64,000 nt of DNA from Formivibrio sp. (GTDB taxonomy: Bacteria; Pseudomonadota; Gammaproteobacteria; Burkholderiales; Chitinibacteraceae): NCBI GenBank assembly GCA_031291275.1, contig JARLJJ010000674.1, positions 1 through 64,000 on the forward strand. The letters are read 5' to 3'. The translations under genes and the position numbers were made by a program. Below are positions 7,867 to 17,300 of this stretch, in pieces. Below the pieces are notes generated by a model. It saw only the letters and a list, made by a program, of their open reading frames with translations, had not been told where the DNA came from and did no database searches. Positions within the stretch are counted from its first letter, which is position 1; each line of letters opens with the position of its first letter.

Positions 7867-8064
7867 TCAGGAATCCGTTGTTTCTGTGGACTCCACCGCA
7901 ACGTCGCACCCCCATTCGAACCAATCCTCTCCAAACATCTCAATAGGGTGCTGTGTGCGGTCCGAGCCATTACCGCATCTGAGTGAATCAGCAGGGCAGT
8001 ATTTGTCGCACCCCCAACAGATTCGTTCTGGGTGTTTGGGATTCAGAGGAAATTTTTTAGCCAT
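7867..8064 (-). CDS. DUF3079 family small cysteine-rich protein
   Basis: 65 residues beginning MAKKFPLNPKHPERICWGCDKYC, with CWGCDKYC, RCGNGSDRTQHPIE and FGEDWFEWGCD. This is the conserved signature of DUF3079, a small family I associate with betaproteobacteria. The cysteines (C17, C20, C24, C31 and a later one) suggest a metal-binding knuckle, but no function is known. It lies opposite a 80-residue plus-strand ORF that has no such motif. It stands alone on the minus strand, downstream of the crystallin gene and upstream of nothing obvious. Confidence 0.88.
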   Translation of the reverse strand: MAKKFPLNPKHPERICWGCDKYCPADSLRCGNGSDRTQHPIEMFGEDWFEWGCDVAVESTETTDS

Positions 8065-8159
8065 TATCGGAGTCTCTTAACTGGCTTTGTCTGAGTGGTG
8101 TTCTTGCCGCAGCGGTGTGGCCGGTTTTGAATCGCTCATTTGTTTAATCCGAGTCTGTA

Positions 8160-9578
8160 TCAAATAACTTTCGAATACCGTACCAGCGGTGCGGTCGTGC
8201 GCAGATAGCAGTCAAATGCCATCGCGATATTGCGTACCAGCAAGCGCCCGCGCGGCAGGATGCGGATGTATTCGGCATCCTGTATCAGCAGCCCTTGTTC
8301 AATGAACTCGGCGAGCTTGGGCAATTCCTGCGCAAAATAATTGTCGAAGACGATTCCCCATTCCGCTTCGATGGCGCGGATATCCAGCGTGAACTGGCAC
8401 ATCAACTGCTGGATCAGACTGCGGCGCAACTCGTCGTCGCGAGTGAGTTGAATGCCGCGAAACAGCGGCAGTTTCCCCTGATCGAGCAGCGCGTAATATT
8501 CGTCGGTCGTACGCACATTCTGGCTGTAGCTCGCGCCGATCTTGCCGATGCCGGAAACGCCAAGCGCGACCAGATCGATGTCGTCGTGCGTCGAATAGCC
8601 CTGGAAATTGCGGTGCAGCGTGCTGGCACGTTGCGCAATAGCCAGCTCATCATCGGGCAGCGCGAAGTGGTCCATGCCGATATACACATAGCCGGCATCG
8701 GCCAGCTTGCTGATCGCCAGGCTCAGGATATCGAGCTTGGCATCGAGCGAGGGCAAGTCGGATTCTTCGATGCGCCGCTGCGGTTTGAAGAGATGTGGCA
8801 GGTGCGCGTAGTTGTAGACCGACAACCGGTCGGGCCGTGCGGCGATGATCTTGTCGAGTGTGACACTGAATCCCGCCAGCGTTTGCTTGGGCAGGCCGTA
8901 GATCAGGTCGATCGAGACCGACTTGAAGCCATGCTGGCGCGCGGCATCGATCACCACCATGGTTTCAGCTTCGCTCTGGATGCGATTCACCGCGGCCTGC
9001 ACCTCCGGATCGAAATCCTGTACGCCCAGACTCATGCGGTTGAAACCGAGCTGGCCGAGCAGCGCCACCGTGTGCGGCTGCACCTTGCGCGGGTCGATCT
9101 CGATCGAATATTCGCCTTCGTCGTTCGGGGAAAAATCAAAGTTCCGGCGCAGCGTGGTCACCAACCGGGTCAGTTGCTCGTCCGACAGGAAAGTCGGCGT
9201 ACCGCCGCCAAAGTGCAATTGCTCGACGCGCGTGCGGCCCTCGAACAGCGGAGCCTGCAGCGCGATTTCCTTGTCGAGGTAATCGAGGTAAACCGCGGCC
9301 TTGGATTTGTCCTTGGTGATGATCTTGTTGCACGCGCAGTAATAGCAGATGGTGTTGCAGAACGGGATATGCACATACAGCGACAACGGGCGCTGCGTAC
9401 CAGGTGCGAAGCGCTCGCCGGCGATCCGGCGGTATTCGGCCTCGCCAAATCCGGCATGAAAGCGGTCGGCGGTCGGGTACGAGGTATAGCGCGGGCCATT
9501 GCCGGCCAGGCGCTCGATCAACGCCTTGTCGAAAGTCAGACCGTGGACATCAAACGCATCGGTTTGCGGAAAGTTCAT
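8160..9578 (-). CDS. hemN: Oxygen-independent coproporphyrinogen III oxidase (radical SAM)
   Basis: 472 residues (E. coli 457). It has the radical-SAM motif CNTICYYCACNK in the family's C-x3-C-x2-C-x-C form near residue 77, preceded by YVHIPF, and GGGTPT for S-adenosylmethionine. It converts coproporphyrinogen III to protoporphyrinogen IX without O2, supplying haem b for the nitrate and NO reductases next to it. Last gene of a minus-strand run norZ-nsrR-hemN; it starts 14 bases after nsrR ends, with GGGAG before the ATG. Confidence 0.95.
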   Translation of the reverse strand: MNFPQTDAFDVHGLTFDKALIERLAGNGPRYTSYPTADRFHAGFGEAEYRRIAGERFAPGTQRPLSLYVHIPFCNTICYYCACNKIITKDKSKAAVYLDYLDKEIALQAPLFEGRTRVEQLHFGGGTPTFLSDEQLTRLVTTLRRNFDFSPNDEGEYSIEIDPRKVQPHTVALLGQLGFNRMSLGVQDFDPEVQAAVNRIQSEAETMVVIDAARQHGFKSVSIDLIYGLPKQTLAGFSVTLDKIIAARPDRLSVYNYAHLPHLFKPQRRIEESDLPSLDAKLDILSLAISKLADAGYVYIGMDHFALPDDELAIAQRASTLHRNFQGYSTHDDIDLVALGVSGIGKIGASYSQNVRTTDEYYALLDQGKLPLFRGIQLTRDDELRRSLIQQLMCQFTLDIRAIEAEWGIVFDNYFAQELPKLAEFIEQGLLIQDAEYIRILPRGRLLVRNIAMAFDCYLRTTAPLVRYSKVI

Positions 9579-9592
9579 GGCGAGGCTCCCGG

Positions 9593-10033
9593 TTAGGCTC
9601 TGCGCTGGAATTGCAAAATATGAATCATCGGTTCTGGCTGCGTCAGCAGATCGGCCAGCGTGTATTGATCGAGCGAGGCATACAGCGCTTCAAAAGCGCG
9701 GTGCAGGATGCCGGCCAGTTTGCAGTTCGGTGTGATCTTGCAGGTATCGTGGCTGGAAAAACATTCAACGATCGGGCTATCGCCTTCGGCCGCGCGAATC
9801 ACCGTGCCAATGCGGATCTGATCAGGCGGCAACGCGAGACGAATACCGCCGCCCTTGCCGCGCAGCGATTCGACCATGCCGCTCTTGGCCAGATGATGCA
9901 CGACCTTCATCAGGTGGTTTTCCGAAATGCCATACGCCTCTGCGATACCCTGGATCGTCGCAAGACGGTCGGTTTCCAGCCCCAGGTACATCAGCACGCG
10001 CAGGGTGTAATCAGTAAAACTGGTTAGTTTCAT
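9593..10033 (-). CDS. nsrR: Rrf2-family nitric oxide-sensing repressor NsrR
   Basis: 146 residues: an N-terminal winged helix (MKLTSFTDYTLRVLMYLGL, then SENHLMKVVHHLAKSG for the recognition helix) and a C-terminal Fe-S ligand region ECFSSHDTCKITPNC holding three cysteines, at about residues 91, 96 and 102. This is the pattern of NsrR rather than IscR. NsrR loses repression when NO damages its cluster. It lies between norZ and hemN, and sites resembling NsrR operators occur upstream of norZ and of the DUF2249-nnrS genes, so both blocks are probable targets. Confidence 0.93.
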   Translation of the reverse strand: MKLTSFTDYTLRVLMYLGLETDRLATIQGIAEAYGISENHLMKVVHHLAKSGMVESLRGKGGGIRLALPPDQIRIGTVIRAAEGDSPIVECFSSHDTCKITPNCKLAGILHRAFEALYASLDQYTLADLLTQPEPMIHILQFQRRA

Positions 10034-10128
10034 AAGATTGGATGCATCGCGTTGTTAAAAGCAGTGTATGAAATATACCTTAACGACGCAGTGCTGAGCG
10101 ATCCTCAATTAATTACATTATTGTGTAG

Positions 10129-10169
10129 CATGCATTCGAGCGACGAAGCTGATTCTGCTCGAATGCATG
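10129..10169. repeat. 13-bp perfect inverted repeat between norZ and nsrR
   Basis: CATGCATTCGAGC and GCTCGAATGCATG separated by 15 bases, 18 bases after the norZ stop. There is no T run on the minus strand. It may weaken read-through into nsrR, or shape the mRNA end. Confidence 0.6.
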
Positions 10170-10186
10170 AGGCCTGGGTTGATCAG

Positions 10187-12466
10187 CTACGGAAATGTTC
10201 GTATTCCCGGCAATTCGACCTGCCTGGACTCTGCATGCTTTCGGTTAAGCAAGCACAGCGCGAACACACCCAGGCAAAGCACGCCGACCGAAAACACGAT
10301 GTCTCCCGGCACGCGCATCCAGACCAACGTGGTCATCAGCTTGGAGTGAATCACATCGGCCGAGCGGGCATACCACAGGCCCTGGCTCACGCTGGCCCAC
10401 GCCTGGTAGATACCGGCCGGCAGCAATGACAGGAACACCATCATCGCCAAGCCGATATTCAGCGACCAGAACGCCGGGCTCAGCCATTTATCCTGCCACG
10501 CAGCACGCGGCGACAGACCGCGCAGGCAGAACAGCATCAAACCGATTCCCAACATGCCGTACACGCCGAACAGCGCCGCATGGCCGTGCGCTGCAGTCAT
10601 GTTCAAACCTTGCACGTAATACAGCGCAATCGGCGGGTTGATCGCGAAGCCGAGCAACCCGGCGCCGACACTGTTCCAGAAACCGACGGCAATGAAATAC
10701 ATGATCGGCCAGCGATACGCGGTCAGCCACGGCGCAGACTTGCTGCGTTGATAGTTGCGATAGCCTTCCAGCCCGACCAGCGCCAGCGGGACCACTTCCA
10801 GCGCCGAGAACATCGCGCCGACGGCGATCACCGAAGTCGGCGTACCGGTGAAATACAGGTGATGCAGCGTACCGAGGATGCCGCCGAACAGGAACACGAT
10901 GGTTTCCAGCACGATCGCCGTGTTGGCGGTCGAGGCGCGAATCAGGCCCAGACGGGTGAAGATCAGTGCAATCACGGCAGTGGCGAACACTTCGAAGAAG
11001 CCTTCCACCCACAGGTGCACCAGCCACCAGCGCCAGTATTCGATCATCGAGTAATGGCTGTGCTGGCCCCACATCAGCGAGCTGGCGTAGAAACCGCCGA
11101 TACAGGTGGCCGAGAGGAACACCATCGCGATCAGGCCACGGCTCTCAGACGGCTTCTTGATTGCCGGCCACAGCGCACGGCCCATCAGCAGCAGCCAGAT
11201 CATCAGGCCGACGAACAGCAGGTATTGCCAGATCCGGCCCATGCTGGTGTATTCCAGACCCTGATTGCCGAGCCAGAAGCTGAAATTACGCCCCAGCCGA
11301 GCTTGGGTACCGACCCAACCACAGGCAATTGAACCGACCACGATCAGCAGCAAGGCATAGAACAACACGTTGACGCCGAGCTTCTGGAATTTCGGCTCAT
11401 GCTCGGACAGTGCCGGCGAGATATACAAGCCCGTCGCCAGCCAAGCGGTGGCAATCCACAACACGCCCAGCTGGGTGTGGATGGTGCGGCTTACCGTGTA
11501 CGGCAGGATTTCAGCCAGCGGGAAGCCGAAGAAACTTTGCCCTTCGACCGCGTAATGCGCCGTGATCGCGCCCATGCCGACCTGCACCAGCAGCAAACCG
11601 ATCACCACGTAGAAATACTTGCGCGTGGCCTTCATCGATGGCGTGGGCTTGAGATCAAACAGCGGATCGGATTTGAGCGGCGCCGGATCGGCAGCTTCAT
11701 GATGCATCATGTGGAACCACAGCATCACGGCAATACCGGCGATCAGCAAGATCACGCTGGCAATCGACCAGACCCCGTTCGAGGTCGTCGGCACGTTGTC
11801 GACCAACGGCTCGTGCGGCCAGTTGCTGGTGTAGGACAGGTTCGTTTCGCCCGGACGATCGGTCGCGGCTGCCCAGGAAGCCCAGAAGAAGAACGCCGGT
11901 AGCGCTTGCAGATCCTGCTTGTTTTTCAGCGTGGAAAGCACCATCGCATACTGGTCGCGCAGGCTATTGAACGACGGATCGTCGCCAAACAGGCCGGAGT
12001 AATGCTTCACCTGTTCGGCAATCGCCGTTGCGCGCTCGGCGCTGACCGTGATCGTGCCAGTTGCGGCGTCATAGCTGTTGCTGCGCAATTCATATTTCAC
12101 CCGCGCCGCCACCACCGCTTGCTCATCACGACCCAGATTGGCGTAGGCCGCGTGATACTGCTTTTGCGCGATCGCCTCGCCCAGCGCCAGCGCCTCGCGG
12201 TGCAGCCAGTCGGCCGACCAGTCTGGCGCCAGATAACTGCCGTGCCCCCATACCGAACCCAGTTGCTGGCCGCCGGCGGAAAACCACGCTTCCTGGCCCA
12301 TCTGCACTTGTCCGGCGCTGAACAGCACGCGGCCATCGGTACTGACAACCTGCTTTGGAATCGGCGGTGCCGAAAGATAGATTTCCCTGCCGATCCAGCC
12401 CAATACCGAGAAGGAAAGCAGGAAGATGACAGCAAGGATGCGCCACAGTCTGCGCGATGAACTCAT
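10187..12466 (-). CDS. norZ: Quinol-dependent nitric oxide reductase (qNor)
   Basis: 759 residues, the single-subunit form in which a NorC-like N-terminal part is fused to NorB. It opens with a membrane anchor, then a soluble region (VWGHGSYLAPDWSADWLHREA) related to NorC but lacking a haem c CxxCH. About 13 membrane helices follow, with haem-ligand histidines in HTQLGVLWIATAW, HLWVEGFFEVFATAV, LHHLYFTG and HGHAALFGVYG. It reduces 2 NO to N2O in the inner membrane with electrons from quinol, for detoxification or denitrification. First gene of the minus-strand set with nsrR and hemN. Two NsrR-type operators lie 42-91 bases upstream. Confidence 0.95.
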   Translation of the reverse strand: MSSSRRLWRILAVIFLLSFSVLGWIGREIYLSAPPIPKQVVSTDGRVLFSAGQVQMGQEAWFSAGGQQLGSVWGHGSYLAPDWSADWLHREALALGEAIAQKQYHAAYANLGRDEQAVVAARVKYELRSNSYDAATGTITVSAERATAIAEQVKHYSGLFGDDPSFNSLRDQYAMVLSTLKNKQDLQALPAFFFWASWAAATDRPGETNLSYTSNWPHEPLVDNVPTTSNGVWSIASVILLIAGIAVMLWFHMMHHEAADPAPLKSDPLFDLKPTPSMKATRKYFYVVIGLLLVQVGMGAITAHYAVEGQSFFGFPLAEILPYTVSRTIHTQLGVLWIATAWLATGLYISPALSEHEPKFQKLGVNVLFYALLLIVVGSIACGWVGTQARLGRNFSFWLGNQGLEYTSMGRIWQYLLFVGLMIWLLLMGRALWPAIKKPSESRGLIAMVFLSATCIGGFYASSLMWGQHSHYSMIEYWRWWLVHLWVEGFFEVFATAVIALIFTRLGLIRASTANTAIVLETIVFLFGGILGTLHHLYFTGTPTSVIAVGAMFSALEVVPLALVGLEGYRNYQRSKSAPWLTAYRWPIMYFIAVGFWNSVGAGLLGFAINPPIALYYVQGLNMTAAHGHAALFGVYGMLGIGLMLFCLRGLSPRAAWQDKWLSPAFWSLNIGLAMMVFLSLLPAGIYQAWASVSQGLWYARSADVIHSKLMTTLVWMRVPGDIVFSVGVLCLGVFALCLLNRKHAESRQVELPGIRTFP

Positions 12467-12507
12467 GATGATCTCCTCTGAAGGTGAGGGCCGATCCGTT
12501 GGCCAGT

Positions 12508-12530
12508 AAGATTCATTTTATGTGCATCTT
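12508..12530. promoter_or_regulatory. NsrR operator upstream of norZ, proximal
   Basis: A 23-base imperfect palindrome opening AAGATTCATT and closing GTGCATCTT. It closely resembles the NsrR consensus AAGATGYATT...AATRCATCTT, and 8 of 11 positions in the arms are symmetric. Ends 64 bases upstream of the norZ start. Confidence 0.75.
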
Positions 12531-12534
12531 TTAT

Positions 12535-12557
12535 AAAGTGCAAATAAAATACATCTT
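12535..12557. promoter_or_regulatory. NsrR operator upstream of norZ, distal
   Basis: A second 23-base site four bases from the first. It opens AAAGTGCA and closes AAATACATCTT, matching about 18 of 23 consensus positions. The tandem arrangement suggests tight repression of norZ. Confidence 0.65.
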
Positions 12558-12995
12558 TAAAGGGACTAAACAATTCAGACTACGGTGTTTCCTCGCGAAT
12601 GAGGGGGCAATGAATGAAAACCGCGGGGGTGAGAAGGTTTGCATTTTCGTCAAGGCGACGAAATCTGCTTGCGCGCAGCAAGGTGTATGGGAAGAGGAAG
12701 GAAGGGTGACTAGTCCTTATGGGGGGTATCAACCCCTGCTAATGGCGAATTTCACCGGTGCATTCCAAAGCCTAGGCTTCAAGTATTGAAATTCGCCCAC
12801 CCAAGACTCGTCATGTCTAAGCAAAACGAACAAGCAAACCCAGTTCATTTGGCAGCATTGCCTTATGTACGTACTGCTTTTCAAGCCTGGTGGTTATTGC
12901 CATTCGAATTCTGCGTCCGATCAGAACACTGCGACCAATTCCAGCAGCTACGTGTTGCCAACCCATTTTGATTTAAATAACCCGGAGACAAATCC
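12558..12995. other. Divergent intergenic region norZ / narK
   Basis: About 440 bases upstream of narK with no convincing gene. The 101- and 61-residue plus-strand ORFs show no motif. I see a GGGGTATCAACCCC inverted repeat near 12724 and a palindrome AAGCCTAGGCTT at 12768-12779. Either could be part of NarL control, but neither matches a strict NarL 7-2-7 site. Confidence 0.5.
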
Positions 12996-14378
12996 ATGTC
13001 ATACATCATTCGCTGCTGGGAACCTGAAAATCCGACCTTCTGGAAGGAAAGCGGCAAAAGCATCGCTCGGCGCAACTTGTGGATTTCCATTCCCTGTTTG
13101 ACCCTGGCTTTCATCATTTCGGTCATGTGGAGCATGGTCACACTGAATTTGCCCAGTGCCGGATTTTCTTTTAACAAGGAACAGTTGTTTTTGCTGGCAG
13201 CGTTGCCGCAACTTTCTGGCGCTACGTTACGTATTTTTTATTCGTTCATGCCTTCACTGTTTGGCGGACGCAAGTGGACGACTTTTTCGACTGCTATATT
13301 GCTGATTCCTGCGCTGTGGTTGGGTTTTGCGGTCCAGGACACAAGTACTTCTTACCCAACCATGCTGACGATTGCATTGCTGTGCGGCTTGGGTAGCGGG
13401 AACTTTGCCAGTTCGATGGCCAATATTGCGCACTTCTATCCTTCTGCACAAAAAGGCGGTGCCAATGGACTGAATGCCGGTTTTGGCAATCTGGGCGTGT
13501 CGATTGGACAATTCCTGATTCCGCTGGCGATTACGATTCCCTTGTTTGGTGGTTTGGGCGGGGAGGCACAACATTTTGTCAAAGAGGGTGTTGAAAAAAC
13601 CCTGTGGTTGCAAAACGCCGGGTTCATGTGGGTGCCATTGATCGTTATTGCGACGTTCGCTGCCTGGTTTGGCATGAACGATATTTCCGATGCCAAATCC
13701 TCCTTCACCGACCAGTCGGTTATTTTTCGCCGGTTTCACAACTGGGTCATGTGCTACCTGTATATCGGCACTTTTGGCAGTTTTATCGGTTTTGCCGGTG
13801 CGTTTGCCTTGCTGACCAAAACCCTGTTTCCAGCGGTACCAGTCACGCACTATGCCTTCCTCGGTCCCTTGGTCGGCGCCTTGATCCGGCCAGTCGGCGG
13901 CATTGTTGCTGACAAGATCGGCGGCGCCAAAGTTACGTTCCTGGTCTTTCTTGGCATGACTCTCGGCGTGGCTGGGGTGCTGTATTGCCTGCCTGGCCAT
14001 GGCGCTGCCGGCAGCTGGCCTGGGTTCTTTGCCAGTTTCATGCTGTTGTTTACTTGCTCCGGTATCGGCAATGGTTCTACCTACAAAATGATCCCGACGA
14101 TTTTTGTCACCGTCGTTCAGCGTCAAGCGGCCAATCAGGGAGAACAGGCCATTCACCGGGCGAAACTCGCCGGCGTGAAGGAATCTGCCGCAGCAGCAGG
14201 ATTTATCAGTGCTATCGGTGCTTACGGCGGCTATTTCATTCCGCAGAGTTTTGGCTTGTCGATGAAAAACACCGGCGGACCTGAAGTGGCACTGTATGTA
14301 TTCATGGCCTTCTATGTGAGTTGCGCATTGATCACCTGGTATTTCTACAGCCGCAAACATGCCGCAATGCCCTGCTGA
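12996..14378 (+). CDS. narK: Nitrate/nitrite antiporter, NarK type (MFS)
   Basis: 460 residues, about 12 membrane helices (E. coli NarK 463). It contains the nitrate signature GNFASSMANIAHFYP and a second signature around SGIGNGSTYKMIP, the two conserved glycine-rich motifs of nitrate/nitrite porters. It exchanges nitrate for nitrite across the inner membrane, feeding the NarG active site on the inside. CCCGGAGAC precedes the ATG. The stop is only 18 bases before narG, so narK probably heads the narKGHJI transcript. Confidence 0.95.
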   Translation: MSYIIRCWEPENPTFWKESGKSIARRNLWISIPCLTLAFIISVMWSMVTLNLPSAGFSFNKEQLFLLAALPQLSGATLRIFYSFMPSLFGGRKWTTFSTAILLIPALWLGFAVQDTSTSYPTMLTIALLCGLGSGNFASSMANIAHFYPSAQKGGANGLNAGFGNLGVSIGQFLIPLAITIPLFGGLGGEAQHFVKEGVEKTLWLQNAGFMWVPLIVIATFAAWFGMNDISDAKSSFTDQSVIFRRFHNWVMCYLYIGTFGSFIGFAGAFALLTKTLFPAVPVTHYAFLGPLVGALIRPVGGIVADKIGGAKVTFLVFLGMTLGVAGVLYCLPGHGAAGSWPGFFASFMLLFTCSGIGNGSTYKMIPTIFVTVVQRQAANQGEQAIHRAKLAGVKESAAAAGFISAIGAYGGYFIPQSFGLSMKNTGGPEVALYVFMAFYVSCALITWYFYSRKHAAMPC

Positions 14379-14396
14379 TTGAACGGAGAATACAGA

Positions 14397-17300
14397 ATGA
14401 GTCACTTCCTGGATCGACTGAAATTCCTGTCTCGTACCCAGTCCACGTTTTCCAATGGTCATGGTGCTGTCGTTAATGAAGACCGTAGTTGGGAAAACGC
14501 ATACCGCAGTCGTTGGCAGCACGACAAAATCGTGCGTTCGACCCATGGGGTGAACTGCACCGGTTCTTGCTCGTGGAAGATTTACGTGAAGAACGGCCTG
14601 ATTACCTGGGAAACCCAGCAGACCGACTATCCCCGTACCCGGCCAGACTTGCCCAATCACGAACCGCGCGGTTGCCCGCGTGGTGCTTCGTACAGCTGGT
14701 ATGTGTATTCGGCGCAGCGTGTGAAATACCCGCTGGTTCGCGGTCGTTTGATGGAAATGTGGCGCGAGGCGCGCGTGACCATGGATCCGATCTCTGCCTG
14801 GCAAAGCATCAGCCAGGATCCCGTCAAGGCCAAGCGTTACAAGAGCGTGCGCGGACTGGGTGGTTTTGTGCGTGCAAGTTGGGATGAAGCGACCGAGATC
14901 ATTGCTGCCGCCAATGCCTTCACGATCAAGAACTACGGCCCGGACCGCATCATCGGTTTTTCGCCCATTCCAGCGATGAGCATGATCAGCTACGCGGCTG
15001 GCAGCCGGTACCTATCGCTGATTGGTGGCGTGTGCATGAGTTTTTACGATTGGTATTGCGATTTGCCACCATCCAGTCCGCAAGTATGGGGTGAGCAGAC
15101 CGATGTGCCGGAAAGTGCCGATTGGTACAACTCGACTTACCTGATGGTGTGGGGCTCGAACGTGCCGCAAACGCGCACACCGGATGCACACTTCTATACC
15201 GAGGTGCGCTACAAGGGCACCAAAACTGTGGCGGTATCGAGCGATTACGGTGAAATGGTCAAGTTCGGCGACATCTGGCTTGCGCCCAAGCAAGGTACCG
15301 ATGCTGCGCTGGCGATGGCAATGGGCCACGTGATCCTGAAGGAATTCCATACTGCCGGGCAGTCTGAATACTTCAGTAGCTATATCAAGCAGTACACCGA
15401 CATGCCAATGCTGGTACTGCTCAAGCATCAGAACGGCATGTTTGTGCCCGACCATTTCCTGCGTGCTTCGCACCTGACAGGCAGCCTCGGCGAAGCCAAC
15501 AACCCGGAGTGGAAAACGCTGTTGATTGATGCTGCGAGTGGCGATGTGGTTGCGCCGAATGGCGGCATCGGTTTCCGCTGGGGCGAGCAGGGCGACAAGA
15601 TCGGCCGTTGGAACCTGGAACAGAAAGATGGCAACAGCCAGCGCGAGATCGACCCGCGCCTCTCGCTGATTGACAACCGCGATGACGTGGTCGGTGTCGG
15701 CTTCAGCTACTTCGGCGGGCGCGATGCGGATGATCTGCTGGTGCGCAATGTGCCGGTGAAGAAGATTTTGCTCGCCGATGGCTCCGAAGTGCTGGTCGCT
15801 ACCGTGTTCGATCTCTCCATGGCCAACTATGGCGTCGATCGCGGATTGGGCGGTGGCAATGTCGCTGGCAGTTACGAAGACGATATTCCCTATACCCCGG
15901 CCTGGCAGGAAAAACACACGGGCGTGAAGGCCGCCGACGTGATCACTGTGGCGCGTGAATTCGCCCAGAACGCGCACGACACCCACGGCAAGAGCATGGT
16001 GATCGTCGGTGCGGCACTGAACCACTGGTATCACATGGACATGACCTACCGCGGCATCATCAACATGCTGATGCTGTGCGGCTGCGTTGGCCAATCGGGT
16101 GGCGGATGGGCGCATTACGTGGGGCAGGAAAAGCTGCGTCCGCAGACCGGCTGGACGCCGCTGGCATTCGGAACTGACTGGGTGCGCCCGCCGCGCCAGA
16201 TGAACTCGACCAGTTTTTTCTACGCGCACACCAGCCAGTGGCGTCACGAAAAACTCTCGCTCGGCGAAATCCTGGCACCGACCGCCGACAGCGGCAAGTA
16301 CGGCCACCAAACGCTGCTTGACTTGAATGCCAAGTCGGAGCGCATGGGCTGGTTGCCTTCCGCGCCGCAACTGGAGACCAATCCACTCGACATCGCTGCG
16401 GCTGCAAAAGCAGCCGGTGCCGATCCGGTGAAATTTGCCGTGGACGAGATCAAGGCCGGGCGGCTGAAATTTTCCTGCGACGATCCCGACAATCCAAAGA
16501 ACTTCCCGCGCAACATGTTTGTCTGGCGCTCGAATATTCTCGGCAGCTCGGGCAAGGGCCACGAGTATTTTCTCAAGTACTTGCTTGGCACGCAAAACGC
16601 GCTCTTCAGCGATGAGGACGATTGCTTGCGCCCGAGTGAAGTGACCTATCGGGAAGAGGCGGAGGAAGGCAAACTCGATCTGCTAACGGTTCTTGACTTC
16701 CGTATGTCGACCACCTGTCTTTACGGGGATGTCGTGCTGCCCACGGCCACCTGGTACGAAAAGGACGACCTCAATACTTCGGATATGCATCCGTTTATCC
16801 ATCCGCTCTCAGAAGCTGTACAACCGTTGTGGCAATCGAAGAGCGACTGGGAAATCTACAAGTCCATAGCCAAGAAATTCTCTGAACTGGCCGAACCGTA
16901 CCTGGGTACGCAGCAAGATCTGGTGTTGACTCCTTTGCTGCACGACACGCCGGGCGAACTTGGTCAAGCGTTCGAGCCGAAGGACTGGAAACACGGCGAA
17001 TGCGAGCCGATTCCGGGCAAGACCATGCCGAATATTGCAGTGGTCGAGCGCAATTATGGCGATGTGTACAAGAAGTTCACCTCGATCGGCCCGCTGCTCG
17101 ACAAACTCGGTAATGGTGGCAAGGGCATCGGCTGGAAGACCGGCGAGGAAATCACCGAACTGGCGCACCTGAACAAAACGGTGCTCACCGAGGGCGTAAG
17201 CCAGGGTCGACCCAAGCTGGAAAGCGCGATCGACGCGGCCGAGATGATCCTGAGTCTGGCGCCGGAAACCAACGGCCATGTCGCGGTGAAAGCCTGGGAA

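Noticed and set aside
8295-9596. 433-residue plus-strand ORF opposite hemN
   Set aside because: Shadow of a gene with clear radical-SAM motifs; no recognisable fold.
12484-12789. 101-residue ORF between norZ and narK
   Set aside because: Runs through the NsrR boxes and has no motif, signal or good ribosome site.
12968-12981. FNR-like TTGATTTAAATAAC just before narK
   Set aside because: Right half is poor, and the site lies only a few bases before the narK ribosome site, where it could not activate a promoter for that gene.
13254-14804. 516-residue minus-strand ORF opposite narK and narG
   Set aside because: Composition typical of an antisense shadow; spans the end of one real gene and the start of another.
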